Below, in pieces: positions 9,481-18,101 of a stretch of 64,000 nt of DNA; within the stretch, counting starts at the first letter, position 1, and the number at the start of each line of letters is the position of its first letter. The stretch is from Candidatus Sulfopaludibacter sp. SbA3. Lineage in GTDB: Bacteria; Pseudomonadota; Alphaproteobacteria; Caulobacterales; Hyphomonadaceae. Below the pieces are notes generated by a model. It was not told the origin of the DNA, made no database searches, and was given only the letters and a program-made list of their open reading frames with translations. Where the stretch lies: positions 16,903-80,902 of the forward strand of contig CAMEDD010000008.1 in the NCBI GenBank assembly GCA_945913285.1. Reading direction: 5' to 3'. Both the position numbers and the translations under genes were made by a program.

Positions 9481-10205
9481 GCCTGCGCCGCCCTGACCGC
9501 CTCACCCGCATCAATATCCCCGTCATAGAGCGCGCGGCCCAGGATGGTGCCGGCGATGGGGGCGCCTGACGTGCGCAGGGCGCGGATGTCGTCCACGCTT
9601 TTCACGCCGCCGCTGGCAATGATCGGTATGCTGACAGAGTTGGCGAGGTCTGCCGTGAACGAAACATTAACGCCGGTCTTCAGTCCGTCCCGGCTGATGT
9701 CGGTGGCGATGATGGCGGCGACGCCGCAGCCTTCGAAGGCTTTCGCAAGGTCTGCGGCGCGCATGTCGCTGGTCTCGGCCCAGCCTTCGACGGCGACCAT
9801 GCCATTCTTCGCGTCGATGCCGACGACGATGCGGCCCGGCAGGTCGCGGGCGGCGGATTTCACGAGTTCCGGATCGCGTAGGGCGATGGTGCCGAGGATG
9901 ACGCGGGCGATGCCGGCCTCCAGCCAGGCGTCGATCTGGGCGCGGTTGCGGATGCCGCCGCCGAGCTGGACGGGGGCAGGGGTCGCTTTCAGGATGCCTT
10001 CCACGGCGGCGCGGTTCACGGGGCGGCCTTCAAAGGCGCCGTTGAGGTCGACGACGTGCAGGTGGGTGAAGCCCATCGCGCGGAAGGCGCGGGCCTGGCC
10101 GGCGGGGTCGGTGTTGAAGACGGTGGCCGCGTCCATCTCGCCGCGCAGGAGGCGGACACAGGCGCCGTCCTTCAGGTCAATCGCGGGGTAGAGGGTGAAA
10201 GTCAT
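9477..10205 (-). CDS. hisA: ProFAR isomerase
   Basis: HisA isomerises ProFAR to PRFAR in histidine synthesis. The 242-residue TIM barrel starts [20 protein letters not shown], with the catalytic Asp in AIDLKDG, and keeps the second-half catalytic Asp in ATDISRDG plus phosphate loops GGGIRN and ASGGVKS. I use the ATG at 10205, which overlaps the hisH stop in an ATGA arrangement, instead of the upstream GTG at 10214. This implies translational coupling with hisH. Confidence 0.96.
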   Translation of the reverse strand: MTFTLYPAIDLKDGACVRLLRGEMDAATVFNTDPAGQARAFRAMGFTHLHVVDLNGAFEGRPVNRAAVEGILKATPAPVQLGGGIRNRAQIDAWLEAGIARVILGTIALRDPELVKSAARDLPGRIVVGIDAKNGMVAVEGWAETSDMRAADLAKAFEGCGVAAIIATDISRDGLKTGVNVSFTADLANSVSIPIIASGGVKSVDDIRALRTSGAPIAGTILGRALYDGDIDAGEAVRAAQA

Positions 10206-10834
10206 GGCGTCCACTTCAGGAAGTTCGACAGGATCGTCAGGCCGACCTTCTGGCTTTTTTCGGGGTGGAACTGGGTGCCGAAGAGGTTGTTGCTGGTGAG
10301 GGCCGCCGCGATGGGATCGCCGTAATGGCTCCAGGCGGCGACATAGTCGATCCTGCGGGGCTTGCAGGCATAGGAGTGAGTAAAATAGGCATGCGGCTCG
10401 GGGCCGAGGCCGTCCAGAACGGGGTGCGGGCCGCGCAACTCGACCTCGTTCCAGCCGACATGCGGCACCGGCCGGCCGGGGGCGGGCTCGAGCGCGGCCA
10501 CCTTGCCGGGGATCCAGCAGAGGCCCTCGGTGCGGCCATCCTCGAGGCCGAAATCCATCATCAGCTGCAGGCCGACGCAGATGCCGAGGAAGGGGCGGCC
10601 GCGGCGGACGATGTGGGTGTCCATCGCCTCGACCAGGCCGGGCAGGGCCGCCAGGGCCGCGGCGCAGTCGGCGAAGTGACCGACGCCGGGCAGGACGACG
10701 CGGTCTGCGGTCTCGATGTCCTCGGGCCGGTTGGTGACCTTGATCTCATCAGCGCTGCCGGCGGCCGCTGCGAGGGCGCGCGCGCAGGAATGCAGGTTTC
10801 CGGAGCCGTAATCGATGAGCGCAACGCGGGTCAT
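10202..10834 (-). CDS. hisH: Imidazole glycerol phosphate synthase, glutaminase subunit
   Basis: This 210-residue class I glutamine amidotransferase hydrolyses glutamine and channels ammonia to HisF. The oxyanion motif LPGVGHF, the nucleophile region [10 protein letters not shown] (Cys) and the His-Glu pair in GTQFHPEKS are all present. Its stop overlaps the start of hisA by 4 nt. Upstream, where hisB would be expected, a plus-strand transporter gene begins instead; hisB lies about 8.4 kb away at 19275-19880. Confidence 0.96.
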   Translation of the reverse strand: MTRVALIDYGSGNLHSCARALAAAAGSADEIKVTNRPEDIETADRVVLPGVGHFADCAAALAALPGLVEAMDTHIVRRGRPFLGICVGLQLMMDFGLEDGRTEGLCWIPGKVAALEPAPGRPVPHVGWNEVELRGPHPVLDGLGPEPHAYFTHSYACKPRRIDYVAAWSHYGDPIAAALTSNNLFGTQFHPEKSQKVGLTILSNFLKWTP

Positions 10835-10909
10835 GCCGGCTCTTAGCGGGGGGGCAGCCCAAGAACAAGGCTTGGAGATTCCGGGGAAATCATGCGATAG
10901 CGCGCCATC

Positions 10910-12217
10910 ATGGACCTTCTTATCCTCATCGCGCTGATCGCCCTGAACGGCGTCTTTGCGCTTTCAGAACTCGCCATCGTATCTTCGCGCCGCAGCCGCC
11001 TGCAGGCGCGCGCCGAGAAAGGGGACCGGGGCGCCCGGGTTGCACTGCAGCTGCAGGAGGATCCGTCGCGCTTTCTGTCCACCGTGCAGGTGGGCATCAC
11101 GCTGATCGGGATCATTGCGGGCGCCTATGGCGCGACCGCCCTGGCCGAGGATGTGGCGCCGTTCATTGCCAGTACGTTCCCGTCGCTGGAGAAGCAATCA
11201 GGCTTCATCGCGTTCGGCCTTGTGATTGCGGCAACGACGTTCCTGTCGATCGTGATCGGGGAGCTGGTGCCAAAGCGGATTGCGATCACGGCGCCGGAGA
11301 CGTTTGCGAGCCTGATAGCGCCGCCGATGTCGATGCTGTCGCGGGTGGCGTTCCCGATCGTTTATGTGCTGCGGGTGTCCACTAATCTCGTGCTGTCTGT
11401 GTTCGGATTGTCCAAGGTCAACGCCGACCAGATGACGGAAGAAGAGATCGAGAGCGTGATCGAGGAAGGCGCCGCCAGCGGCGCCATCGACGAGGATGAG
11501 CGCGCGATGATCCGCAGCGTGATGCGCCTTGCCGACCGGGACGTGCGCTCGATCATGACGCCGCGCAAGGAAGTGACGTGGCTGGACCTCGATGACCCGC
11601 CGGAGGAGCTTCTGCGGATTATCGCCGAGAGCGGCCATTCGCGCTTTCCGGTGGCGCGGGGCGATCTGGAGCATGTGGTCTGCGTGGTGCAGACCAAGGA
11701 CCTTCTGGCGAAGTCCGAAGGCAAGCGGATGCCGGATTTTGAAACGGCCGGGCATGAGCCTCTATTTGTGCCGGATACGATGACGGTGCTGAACCTGCTG
11801 GAGAGCATGCAGGCGAGCCCGGTGCAGATGGCGCTGGTGACGGACGAGCTGGGTCATGTCGAGGGGATCGTCAGCGCGGCGGATGTACTCGGCGCGATTG
11901 CGGGCGATGTGGCGTTCTCGCCTGAGGACGGGCTCGCGCGGCCGCAGAAGCGCGAGGATGGCTCCTGGCTGATCGACGGGCGCACCGCGATCGAGGATGC
12001 CGAGATTGGTCTGGGACAGCCCCTGACGGCGGAGGATGATCCTCCGTTCACGACCGTTGCGGGTCTCGTGATCCATCACTTGCAACGCATTCCGCAGCTG
12101 GGCGATGTCGTGGTGTCGTTCGGCTGGCGCTACGAAGTGATCGACATGGACGGACGCCGGATCGACAAGCTGCTGGTCGCGCGCCAGCCGGCGAAGGATG
12201 ATGACCCGACCGGCTAG
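10910..12217 (+). CDS. CNNM/CorC-family membrane protein (HlyC/CorC-type)
   Basis: The 435-residue protein has the order DUF21 (CNNM) transmembrane domain (about 1-190, several hydrophobic helices, TVQVGITLIGIIAGAYGA), a CBS-domain pair (about 210-330, IMTPRKEVTWLDLDD, later LVTDELGHVEGIV), and a C-terminal CorC_HlyC domain (about 345-425, with PFTTVAGLVI). Such proteins are linked to Mg2+/Co2+ efflux or sensing. The gene is divergent from hisH. Its stop overlaps the stop of the next, convergent gene through a shared CTAG at 12214-12217. Confidence 0.9.
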   Translation: MDLLILIALIALNGVFALSELAIVSSRRSRLQARAEKGDRGARVALQLQEDPSRFLSTVQVGITLIGIIAGAYGATALAEDVAPFIASTFPSLEKQSGFIAFGLVIAATTFLSIVIGELVPKRIAITAPETFASLIAPPMSMLSRVAFPIVYVLRVSTNLVLSVFGLSKVNADQMTEEEIESVIEEGAASGAIDEDERAMIRSVMRLADRDVRSIMTPRKEVTWLDLDDPPEELLRIIAESGHSRFPVARGDLEHVVCVVQTKDLLAKSEGKRMPDFETAGHEPLFVPDTMTVLNLLESMQASPVQMALVTDELGHVEGIVSAADVLGAIAGDVAFSPEDGLARPQKREDGSWLIDGRTAIEDAEIGLGQPLTAEDDPPFTTVAGLVIHHLQRIPQLGDVVVSFGWRYEVIDMDGRRIDKLLVARQPAKDDDPTG

Positions 12218-12864
12218 TGGCCGCGAAGGGGCGGGTGATACAGCAGGCTGAGCAGAAGTGTGCAGGCGAGGCCTGACGCGATCCAGAGGCAGGCGAGGCC
12301 GAGCAGCGTATAGCTGTAGGAGCCTGCGACTGCGCCGGCGATCAGGCCGAGCCAGAGCGCGAGATACGGGAACCACGGCTTGGCGCCGCCCCCCGCAAAA
12401 CCGCTGGCGAGACGCTGGCCGAGCTTGACCAGCGTGCCGGTCATGTAGGTCACGCCGATGCTGACCTCGCCTTCTCTCACGAAGACATTGTTGGACGCGC
12501 CCATCGCGAGGATCAGGAGAATGACCGCGACGGTGTCTTGGCCGAAGGCGCTAAGGGTGGCGGCGGTTATGAGGCAGGCGGCGACGAGCCCCATCACGGC
12601 GGCGCCTTTGCGGGCAGGGGATCGTCCCCGCACAACTGCGCCCGCCATCACGCCGCAGACGAAGAGGGCGATGATACCGAGCGGGAGGAGGGCGAGGGCG
12701 GTCAGGTCCAGCTCCGCTAGATTGACAGCGAGGCGTGTCGAATTACCCGTCATGAAGGAGACGAAGAAGCCGCCCAGCGTCCGGAAGCCCACCGCATCGG
12801 TGAAGCCTGCCAGCGCGGCGAGGCCGACGGCCAGCGCAAGGTTGGTTTTGTTCTCGAAGATCAT
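12214..12864 (-). CDS. DUF1275 (YoaK-type) membrane protein
   Basis: This 216-residue protein is almost entirely hydrophobic with about six membrane segments. It carries the family features: GFTDAVGFRTLGGFFVSFMTGNST near the N-terminus (residues ~20-43) and VTYMTGTLVKLGQRL in the second half. DUF1275/YoaK proteins are inner-membrane proteins of unknown function. It lies in the accessory block between hisH and hisB and shares a CTAG stop overlap with the CNNM gene. Confidence 0.85.
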   Translation of the reverse strand: MIFENKTNLALAVGLAALAGFTDAVGFRTLGGFFVSFMTGNSTRLAVNLAELDLTALALLPLGIIALFVCGVMAGAVVRGRSPARKGAAVMGLVAACLITAATLSAFGQDTVAVILLILAMGASNNVFVREGEVSIGVTYMTGTLVKLGQRLASGFAGGGAKPWFPYLALWLGLIAGAVAGSYSYTLLGLACLWIASGLACTLLLSLLYHPPLRGH

Positions 12865-12947
12865 GACGGCCCCGCTTTCGCGCCGATCATTGCGCCGGCG
12901 CGGCGGGAGTCAAAGCATAATCGTCAAGGGCGCAACGAAAGCTCCGC

Positions 12948-14384
12948 TTACGGAAGGGCGATCCAATTGCCGTGGAAGCCGGGCGGGATCCGGTTTGGGA
13001 TGGCGATGGTTGCCACGGGCGGGCCCGTAAAATTGCGGGCGTCGAGGATCACCAAATCGCTCGTGCCGCCTGCAGTGTTGACGACGTAGCCGATCAGCCA
13101 GCCTTCGTCTTCCCCGGCATCGGCATGCGCGGCCACGAACACGAACTCACCCGGCATGCAGCCTTCGCCGAAATCGTGCACCTCGCGGGTGCGGGCGCCG
13201 AGGTCGTGCTTGAACAGGCGCGGGTCGCCGACAAAACCCGGGTCACCGTCGGCGGGCAGGGCGAGGGTATAGGCATAGCGGTAAGGCTGCCCGAGGCGGC
13301 GTTCGTCCGGGCGCGGAAACTCCTGAGGTGAGGTGTCGATGACCGTGCGCGTGACGCGGCGCGCAATCGGATCTATCTCGAGGCTTTCGAACGCCGTGCG
13401 GGAACTGTTCGGACCGAAATGTCCGTCTGCGAACATATCAGTGTGGACGCAGGCATCCATTAAGACCTTGCCATCATCGGTTTCGAAGGCATTGGCGGGA
13501 TGGAAGATGTAGCATGGCTCCACGCTGCACCAGATGATCTCGTCGCCGCGGCCTTCGCGTGGCAGGAGGCCGATTCGGGCTGCGTGTTTCGGATTCCAAC
13601 GATAGGGGAAGGTGTCTCCGGCGATGAGTGCGGGCATCGAGAAGGTGACCGGCAGGTCCATCACGATGATGTAGTTCTGCGTGATCATGCAGTCATGGAT
13701 CGAGGGGCCGTCCTGCACAGTGATGGGTTCGTGGCGGCGCACGGCGCCGTCCTTCGTGATCACGGTGTGCCAGATGGTGGCGGGGTCCGTCGCGTTATAG
13801 CAGATGGCGTGGGTCTCGCCGGTCAGCGGATCGAGATGCGGGTGGGCGGTGAAGCCTTTCGACAGCAGGCCTTCAAAATAGCTCCGCGCACGGGTTTCCA
13901 GGAGGTCAGAGACTTCGACGGGCAGGCCGCCCGCTTCGACGAGCGCCCAGATCCTGCCGCCGACGGCGACGACGTTGGTGTTCGGGCTTTCGAAACTGCT
14001 GCGCGGGCCGGGCGTTCTGGGCTCTCCCAGCGCGGCATTGATGGCGGGCGAGCGGACCCAGCGATTGCGGTACCAGAGGGCCTCTCCGTTCTGGAGGCGC
14101 ACGCCGTGCAGCATGCCGTCGCCCGAGAACCAGTGATGGGTGGCGGGGTTTGGCGCCTCGAACGGGTTCGGGCCGTTGCGCAGGTAGAGGCCGTTCAGGC
14201 CCGCCGGGATGGTGCCGGTGACTTTCAGGTCGGTGACCGTGTGCTCCTCGGTAAGGGGCGTATGAATGCCGGTCAGGTAGGGGTTCTGTTTCGAAGATTT
14301 GCGATGCGCGCGGTTAAAGTGCGCAACCCCCATGATGCCTTTGGTGACGGCGCCTCGGATGGCGGCTTCGACGAGGCTGGACAT
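12948..14384 (-). CDS. Carotenoid oxygenase (RPE65/lignostilbene dioxygenase family)
   Basis: The 478-residue protein is a full-length non-heme Fe(II) carotenoid cleavage-type oxygenase. Candidate iron ligands are His183 (AHPHLDP), His230 (SIHDCMIT), His295 (IFHPANAFE) and His471 (FHGNW). The start NGLYLRNGPNPFEAPN and the WFSGDGMLHGV loop are also family hallmarks. These enzymes split a C=C bond of carotenoids, apocarotenoids or stilbenes with O2. The gene diverges from a TetR regulator with 64 nt between starts, where an operator-like inverted repeat is seen, so induction by a ligand is likely. The substrate is not predictable from sequence. Confidence 0.92.
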   Translation of the reverse strand: MSSLVEAAIRGAVTKGIMGVAHFNRAHRKSSKQNPYLTGIHTPLTEEHTVTDLKVTGTIPAGLNGLYLRNGPNPFEAPNPATHHWFSGDGMLHGVRLQNGEALWYRNRWVRSPAINAALGEPRTPGPRSSFESPNTNVVAVGGRIWALVEAGGLPVEVSDLLETRARSYFEGLLSKGFTAHPHLDPLTGETHAICYNATDPATIWHTVITKDGAVRRHEPITVQDGPSIHDCMITQNYIIVMDLPVTFSMPALIAGDTFPYRWNPKHAARIGLLPREGRGDEIIWCSVEPCYIFHPANAFETDDGKVLMDACVHTDMFADGHFGPNSSRTAFESLEIDPIARRVTRTVIDTSPQEFPRPDERRLGQPYRYAYTLALPADGDPGFVGDPRLFKHDLGARTREVHDFGEGCMPGEFVFVAAHADAGEDEGWLIGYVVNTAGGTSDLVILDARNFTGPPVATIAIPNRIPPGFHGNWIALP

Positions 14385-14431
14385 AATGCAGGTCCTTTCG
14401 GGATTTTCTGAGCTTGCGGCGGCGTGGGATA

Positions 14432-14450
14432 ATGTTTACACCAGTAACAT
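14432..14450. promoter_or_regulatory. Operator-like inverted repeat in the carotenoid oxygenase/TetR intergenic region
   Basis: ATGTT and AACAT frame a 19-bp imperfect palindrome whose inner part also pairs (TTAC with GTAA, offset by one base). It overlaps the ATG of the TetR gene and lies 48 nt upstream of the carotenoid oxygenase start, a natural place for TetR binding. The match is by symmetry only. Confidence 0.4.
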
Positions 14451-15078
14451 GTCCGAGAAAGATAACGCTGTCAACATCACATCCGAGAAAAATCGCTACC
14501 ATCATGGCGATTTGCGCTCGGCGCTGGTCGAAGAAGGACTGAAGCTGATCGACATGGGTCCGGTGGACGCGCTCAGCCTGCGCGAGATCGCTCGCCGGGC
14601 CGGGGTGTCGGCGACGGCGGTTTACCGGCATTTTCCGGACAAGGCGGCGCTGCTGGGCGCGCTTTGCCTCGAAGGCCATGCGCGAATGGCGAAGGCGTTC
14701 GAGGCGGCGATGGCGAGCGCGTCGCCGGGCGTCGAAGCGTTCAATGCAATGGGGCGGGCTTATGTCAACTTCGCGCTCGCGCACCCCTCACTGTTCCGGC
14801 TGATGATGGCGCAGACGGACGGGCCCGCGCCTGTGCCGGCGCCCATCGCGGGGGGCGGCGGCTCCGACGGGATGCAGATCCTGGTCAACGCCATCGAGGG
14901 CCTGTTCGGGCCGGATGCGCCTGTGCATCTGCACGAGGCAGGGCGGCTCAGGGCCTGGTCGCTGGTGCACGGCCTCGCCATGCTGATGCTGGATGGGCAG
15001 GTGCCGTCCGAGCCCGCGCTGATCGAAGCCGTGGTGGACGCGAGCGTGCTTCAGGGCACTGAGCCGGTGCGCCGGTAG
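14449..15078 (+). CDS. TetR/AcrR-family transcriptional regulator
   Basis: The 209-residue product has a TetR helix-turn-helix at about residues 35-65 (SLREIARRAGVSATAVYRHF, then PDKAALLGAL) after the conserved YHHGDLRSALVEEGLKLI. The C-terminal part resembles the TetR_C_33/WHG type (AYVNFALAHPSLFRLMM). The frame is open further upstream, but the ATG at 14449 gives the usual N-terminus. It probably represses the divergent carotenoid oxygenase and itself. The ligand is unknown. Confidence 0.9.
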   Translation: MSEKDNAVNITSEKNRYHHGDLRSALVEEGLKLIDMGPVDALSLREIARRAGVSATAVYRHFPDKAALLGALCLEGHARMAKAFEAAMASASPGVEAFNAMGRAYVNFALAHPSLFRLMMAQTDGPAPVPAPIAGGGGSDGMQILVNAIEGLFGPDAPVHLHEAGRLRAWSLVHGLAMLMLDGQVPSEPALIEAVVDASVLQGTEPVRR

Positions 15079-15194
15079 GGGTGCAAGGCTTCGGCTACTA
15101 TTCGCCTTTTTGTCCTCATGCGGCTCCGGCGATCGCGGCCGACGCCTCGCCGCACGGGTCTCGTACAATGCATAAATCTCGAGCATGGAGATAA

Positions 15195-15229
15195 TTGACA
15201 ACGTCTCAAATATGAGGTTTTCTCAATTT
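15195..15229 (+). promoter_or_regulatory. Candidate promoter and operator of the FAD oxidase/PhlG/FAH operon
   Basis: TTGACA occurs at 15195-15200. It is followed by an inverted repeat at 15208-15229 (AAATATGAG ... CTCAATTT, one unpaired base). A clear -10 is not seen. This AT-rich palindrome sits just ahead of the second TetR gene, the usual place for autoregulation, and would also control the three enzyme genes behind it. Confidence 0.4.
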
Positions 15230-15232
15230 GCG

Positions 15233-15910
15233 ATGACGATCTTACCTCCAGCCGGAACGGGCAAGCGCGGACGGACGCTTGACGGGCTCCTCGCAGCCTT
15301 GCAATCGCTCCTGCTCGAGCGGGGTGCAGGCGCCTTTTCAATCAGTGACATCTCCGAGCGGGCCGGCGCTGCGCAGGGGACATTCTATAACTATGCCAGC
15401 AGCGTCGATGACCTCGTCGAAGAACTTGCCACACTTCTGTCCGCTTCGCTCGCCGTCCTCGGGCGCCGGGCGCCCTGCGCAGAGACCGATCCGGTTGCGG
15501 CCTTCGTATTCAAGACGCGCCGGACGCTCGGCATTTCCGTGCGCGCGCCGGACTATGGCCGGCTGCTCTTTGATTCCGGCCTTCCCGCCGACCGGCTGCT
15601 GGCCGACCTTCGCCGCGACCTGGAGGCAGACATTCGCATGGGCACGGCATCCGGGGTCTTTAAGCCGGCCAAGCCGGCGCTCTCCGCCAGCCTGATCGCC
15701 GGGTGCATGCTTGGCGCCGGGCTTGATCTTCATCGAGGCAAATTGCCGAAGTCCGCCATTGAAGACGCGGCGGCAGAAATGCTGGTGATGCTGGGCCTTC
15801 CGCGCGCCGCCGCGCAGCAAGCAGCTGCGGTACGGATCCGTTTCGAGGCGCCGGGCCCGTTGCCTCTGCAATGGCTCGCGCTGGTCTCTGTTGAAGGAAC
15901 ATCACCATGA
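15233..15910 (+). CDS. TetR-family regulator heading a catabolic operon
   Basis: This protein has a TetR helix-turn-helix near its N-terminus (FSISDISERAGAAQGTFYNY). The rest is a ligand-binding helical domain (RAPDYGRLLFDSGLPADRLL). An in-frame ATG at 15185 would give 241 residues, but a TTGACA box and an inverted repeat lie between the two ATGs, so I prefer the ATG at 15233 (225 residues). Its stop overlaps the start of the FAD oxidase gene by 4 nt, so it is co-translated with the enzymes it probably controls. Confidence 0.85.
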   Translation: MTILPPAGTGKRGRTLDGLLAALQSLLLERGAGAFSISDISERAGAAQGTFYNYASSVDDLVEELATLLSASLAVLGRRAPCAETDPVAAFVFKTRRTLGISVRAPDYGRLLFDSGLPADRLLADLRRDLEADIRMGTASGVFKPAKPALSASLIAGCMLGAGLDLHRGKLPKSAIEDAAAEMLVMLGLPRAAAQQAAAVRIRFEAPGPLPLQWLALVSVEGTSP

Positions 15911-17247
15911 AGCGACCGCGCGGCAAGGGCGTTGCGATGCGCCGCGGCGACAAGGGCTTTGACGCGGCCGTCCTTGCAACTTCGTTCTCCGGACATGATC
16001 CGGGACGGCGCCCTGACATCTATGTTCAAGCCAACGATGCCGCCGGCGTCGTTGCGGCCGTGAAGCAGGCGCGCGAACAGGGGCACAAGATCAGCCTTTG
16101 CTCGGGCGGGCACAGCTGGGCGCAGAACCATCTGCGAGCGGGCGGGCTATTGCTCGATCTCTCCCGCCTCAGCACCATCGACATAAATGCCAGCGCCCGA
16201 ACCGCGCGCGTCGGACCCGGATGCTGGAGCGTCGATCTTGACCGCGCGCTGAAGCGGCTCGGCCTGTTCTTCCCGGTTGCGCATGCGCCGGATGTCTGTC
16301 TCGGCGGGTTCCTCCTTCAAGGTGGCTTTGGCTGGAACAGCCGCGCACTCGGTCTTGCGTGCGAGAGCGTCGTCGGTCTCGATGTCGTGCTCGCCGACGG
16401 CTCGCAGGTCCATGCCAGCGCAGAGCAGAATTGCGACCTCTATTGGGCAGCACGCGGCGCGGGCCCAGGCTTCTTCGGCGTGGTCACGGCCTTCCATCTC
16501 AAACTCCATGAGCGCCCCAAGGTGACCGCCATGACGCTGCAGGTGTTCCCGGAGCGATGGCTGGAAGACGTCTTCACCTGGGCGCATGAGATTGGCCCCA
16601 ATGTGGCCCGCAGTGTCGAATTCCAGATCCTGATCACGCCCAAGACGCTGTTTACGGGCAAGCCGGGTGTCGAGGTGCTTGCCCCGGTGATGGCCGGGAG
16701 CTGGGCGGATGCCCGGCGCGACACTGCGTTCATGCGGCAAAGCCCGTTGCGCAAGCGGGCGAGCGTCACCACGCCGCTTCTGCCGCTGTCGACGATGCGA
16801 ATGTCTGAAGCTGCCGCACAGACGCACTTTCCGCCGAAGATGCATTGGTGTGTCGATAACATCTGGACAGACGCGCCCATCGCCGACTTGCTGCCGGGCC
16901 TCCGGCATGTCGCAGATACCCTGCCGCCAGCGCCCTCGCATGCCCTTTGGCTGAACTGGCAGCCGGACCGCGCGCGTCCCGACATGGCATTCTCGATGGA
17001 GGCGGGCTTTTACTTCGCCGCCTATGGCGAGTGGCGACGCAAGGAAGACAATGCGCGCTATGCAAGCTGGGCGACGGAGCGCATCGCCGAGATGGCGCAC
17101 CTTGGAAAGGGTATTCAGCTGGCGGACGAAAACCTCCGCCGCCGCCCGGCGCGCTTCATGAGTGACGCCAACCGTGCCCGCCTTGAACAGATCCGCGCCA
17201 AGTACGATCCAGATGGCCGGTTCAATTCCTATGCGAGCGCGTCATGA
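15907..17247 (+). CDS. FAD-linked oxidase (berberine-bridge-type, PCMH FAD-binding)
   Basis: The 446-residue protein belongs to the PCMH/VAO flavoprotein superfamily. The FAD-binding segment contains LCSGGHSW, where His69 is the usual covalent FAD site, and the glycine-rich GGFLLQGGFGWNSRALG around 133-149. The C-terminal RARFNSYAS-like end (YDPDGRFNSYAS) resembles the BBE motif. These enzymes oxidise alcohols, phenols or C-H/C-N bonds, passing electrons to O2 or a dehydrogenase acceptor. No signal peptide is seen. It overlaps the TetR gene upstream and the PhlG-like gene downstream by 4 nt each, so the three are tightly coupled. Confidence 0.88.
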   Translation: MKRPRGKGVAMRRGDKGFDAAVLATSFSGHDPGRRPDIYVQANDAAGVVAAVKQAREQGHKISLCSGGHSWAQNHLRAGGLLLDLSRLSTIDINASARTARVGPGCWSVDLDRALKRLGLFFPVAHAPDVCLGGFLLQGGFGWNSRALGLACESVVGLDVVLADGSQVHASAEQNCDLYWAARGAGPGFFGVVTAFHLKLHERPKVTAMTLQVFPERWLEDVFTWAHEIGPNVARSVEFQILITPKTLFTGKPGVEVLAPVMAGSWADARRDTAFMRQSPLRKRASVTTPLLPLSTMRMSEAAAQTHFPPKMHWCVDNIWTDAPIADLLPGLRHVADTLPPAPSHALWLNWQPDRARPDMAFSMEAGFYFAAYGEWRRKEDNARYASWATERIAEMAHLGKGIQLADENLRRRPARFMSDANRARLEQIRAKYDPDGRFNSYASAS

Positions 17248-18071
17248 AGGCCAGTAAACCGATTGCAGGGCGCCATCTCGGATGGTCAGACGCAGACTTG
17301 CGCAGCAAGCCCTACGCAGGCCTATGGCGCGCGCAGATGGCGCCGCTTGCGCCGCACGCCCGGCTGGCACTCGACGAAGGCCCGCTGGCAGAACCCCTCC
17401 TGCCGCCGCTCTCGCGCGCCAACGACCTGTTTGCAGGCGGCGGTATCGAGAACGGCTTTGCGCTGACTGCGGATGGCGGTATGCGCATCGCGATCCAAAC
17501 AGAGATGCCGGATGTCACGCCCGCCATGATCGATTGGTGGTTCGGTTGGCACTCGGACAGCCCGGAACGCTACAAGCTCTGGCACCCCAGCGCGCATGTG
17601 CACGCGGCGTGGCAAAAACCGCCGCAACCGGGCACGCGCGGTCGCAAGCGCTATATCAATCAAACCTCGATCGTCGATGAGTATATCGGCAGCGACCTCC
17701 TTCGCCTGGCCATCAGCTTCATTGATCCTGGCGAGTTGGCATTGACCGATCCGTCGTTGCAGGACGACATGAAGGCTACGGCGATCTGTGCTCACAGCAC
17801 GCTGGCTGGGCTACCGCTTAAGGCCGGCTACCTCGTGCACCTCGTGCAGGCCGTAACGGGGGGAAGCGTTATGCGCTCCCGGTTCTGGATCGGCGGCGCG
17901 AATGTCTCGGCCAGGCACATCTTTGCTGCGCCGCTGGTGCCGATTGCGCGCCGGCAAGTGCGCCCCACCGAGGCCGATGCCCGGGCCCTTATCGTGCACT
18001 GCGCGCAGGAAATGGCTCACCTCGCCTCGTTCCTGCCCGAGGCTTACGGCGCCTTCAAAGACACCGATTGA
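17244..18071 (+). CDS. PhlG/phloretin-hydrolase-type C-C hydrolase (DAPG hydrolase family)
   Basis: The 275-residue product resembles the zinc-dependent hydrolases typified by 2,4-diacetylphloroglucinol hydrolase PhlG and phloretin hydrolase, which cut the C-C bond between an acyl group and a polyphenol ring. The WWFGWH...YKLWHPSAHVH region carries His114. Glu146 (VDEYIG), His199 (GYLVHLV) and His252 (VHCAQEMAHL) follow at spacings of 32, 53 and 53 residues. This closely matches the zinc-ligand spacing known for PhlG (His129, Glu160, His214, His270). The start overlaps the FAD oxidase stop. The family call is confident; the acyl-phenol substrate is an inference. Confidence 0.82.
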   Translation: MKASKPIAGRHLGWSDADLRSKPYAGLWRAQMAPLAPHARLALDEGPLAEPLLPPLSRANDLFAGGGIENGFALTADGGMRIAIQTEMPDVTPAMIDWWFGWHSDSPERYKLWHPSAHVHAAWQKPPQPGTRGRKRYINQTSIVDEYIGSDLLRLAISFIDPGELALTDPSLQDDMKATAICAHSTLAGLPLKAGYLVHLVQAVTGGSVMRSRFWIGGANVSARHIFAAPLVPIARRQVRPTEADARALIVHCAQEMAHLASFLPEAYGAFKDTD

Positions 18072-18101
18072 AACGCGCGCTCAGGCGCATTGGAGACATT
18101 G

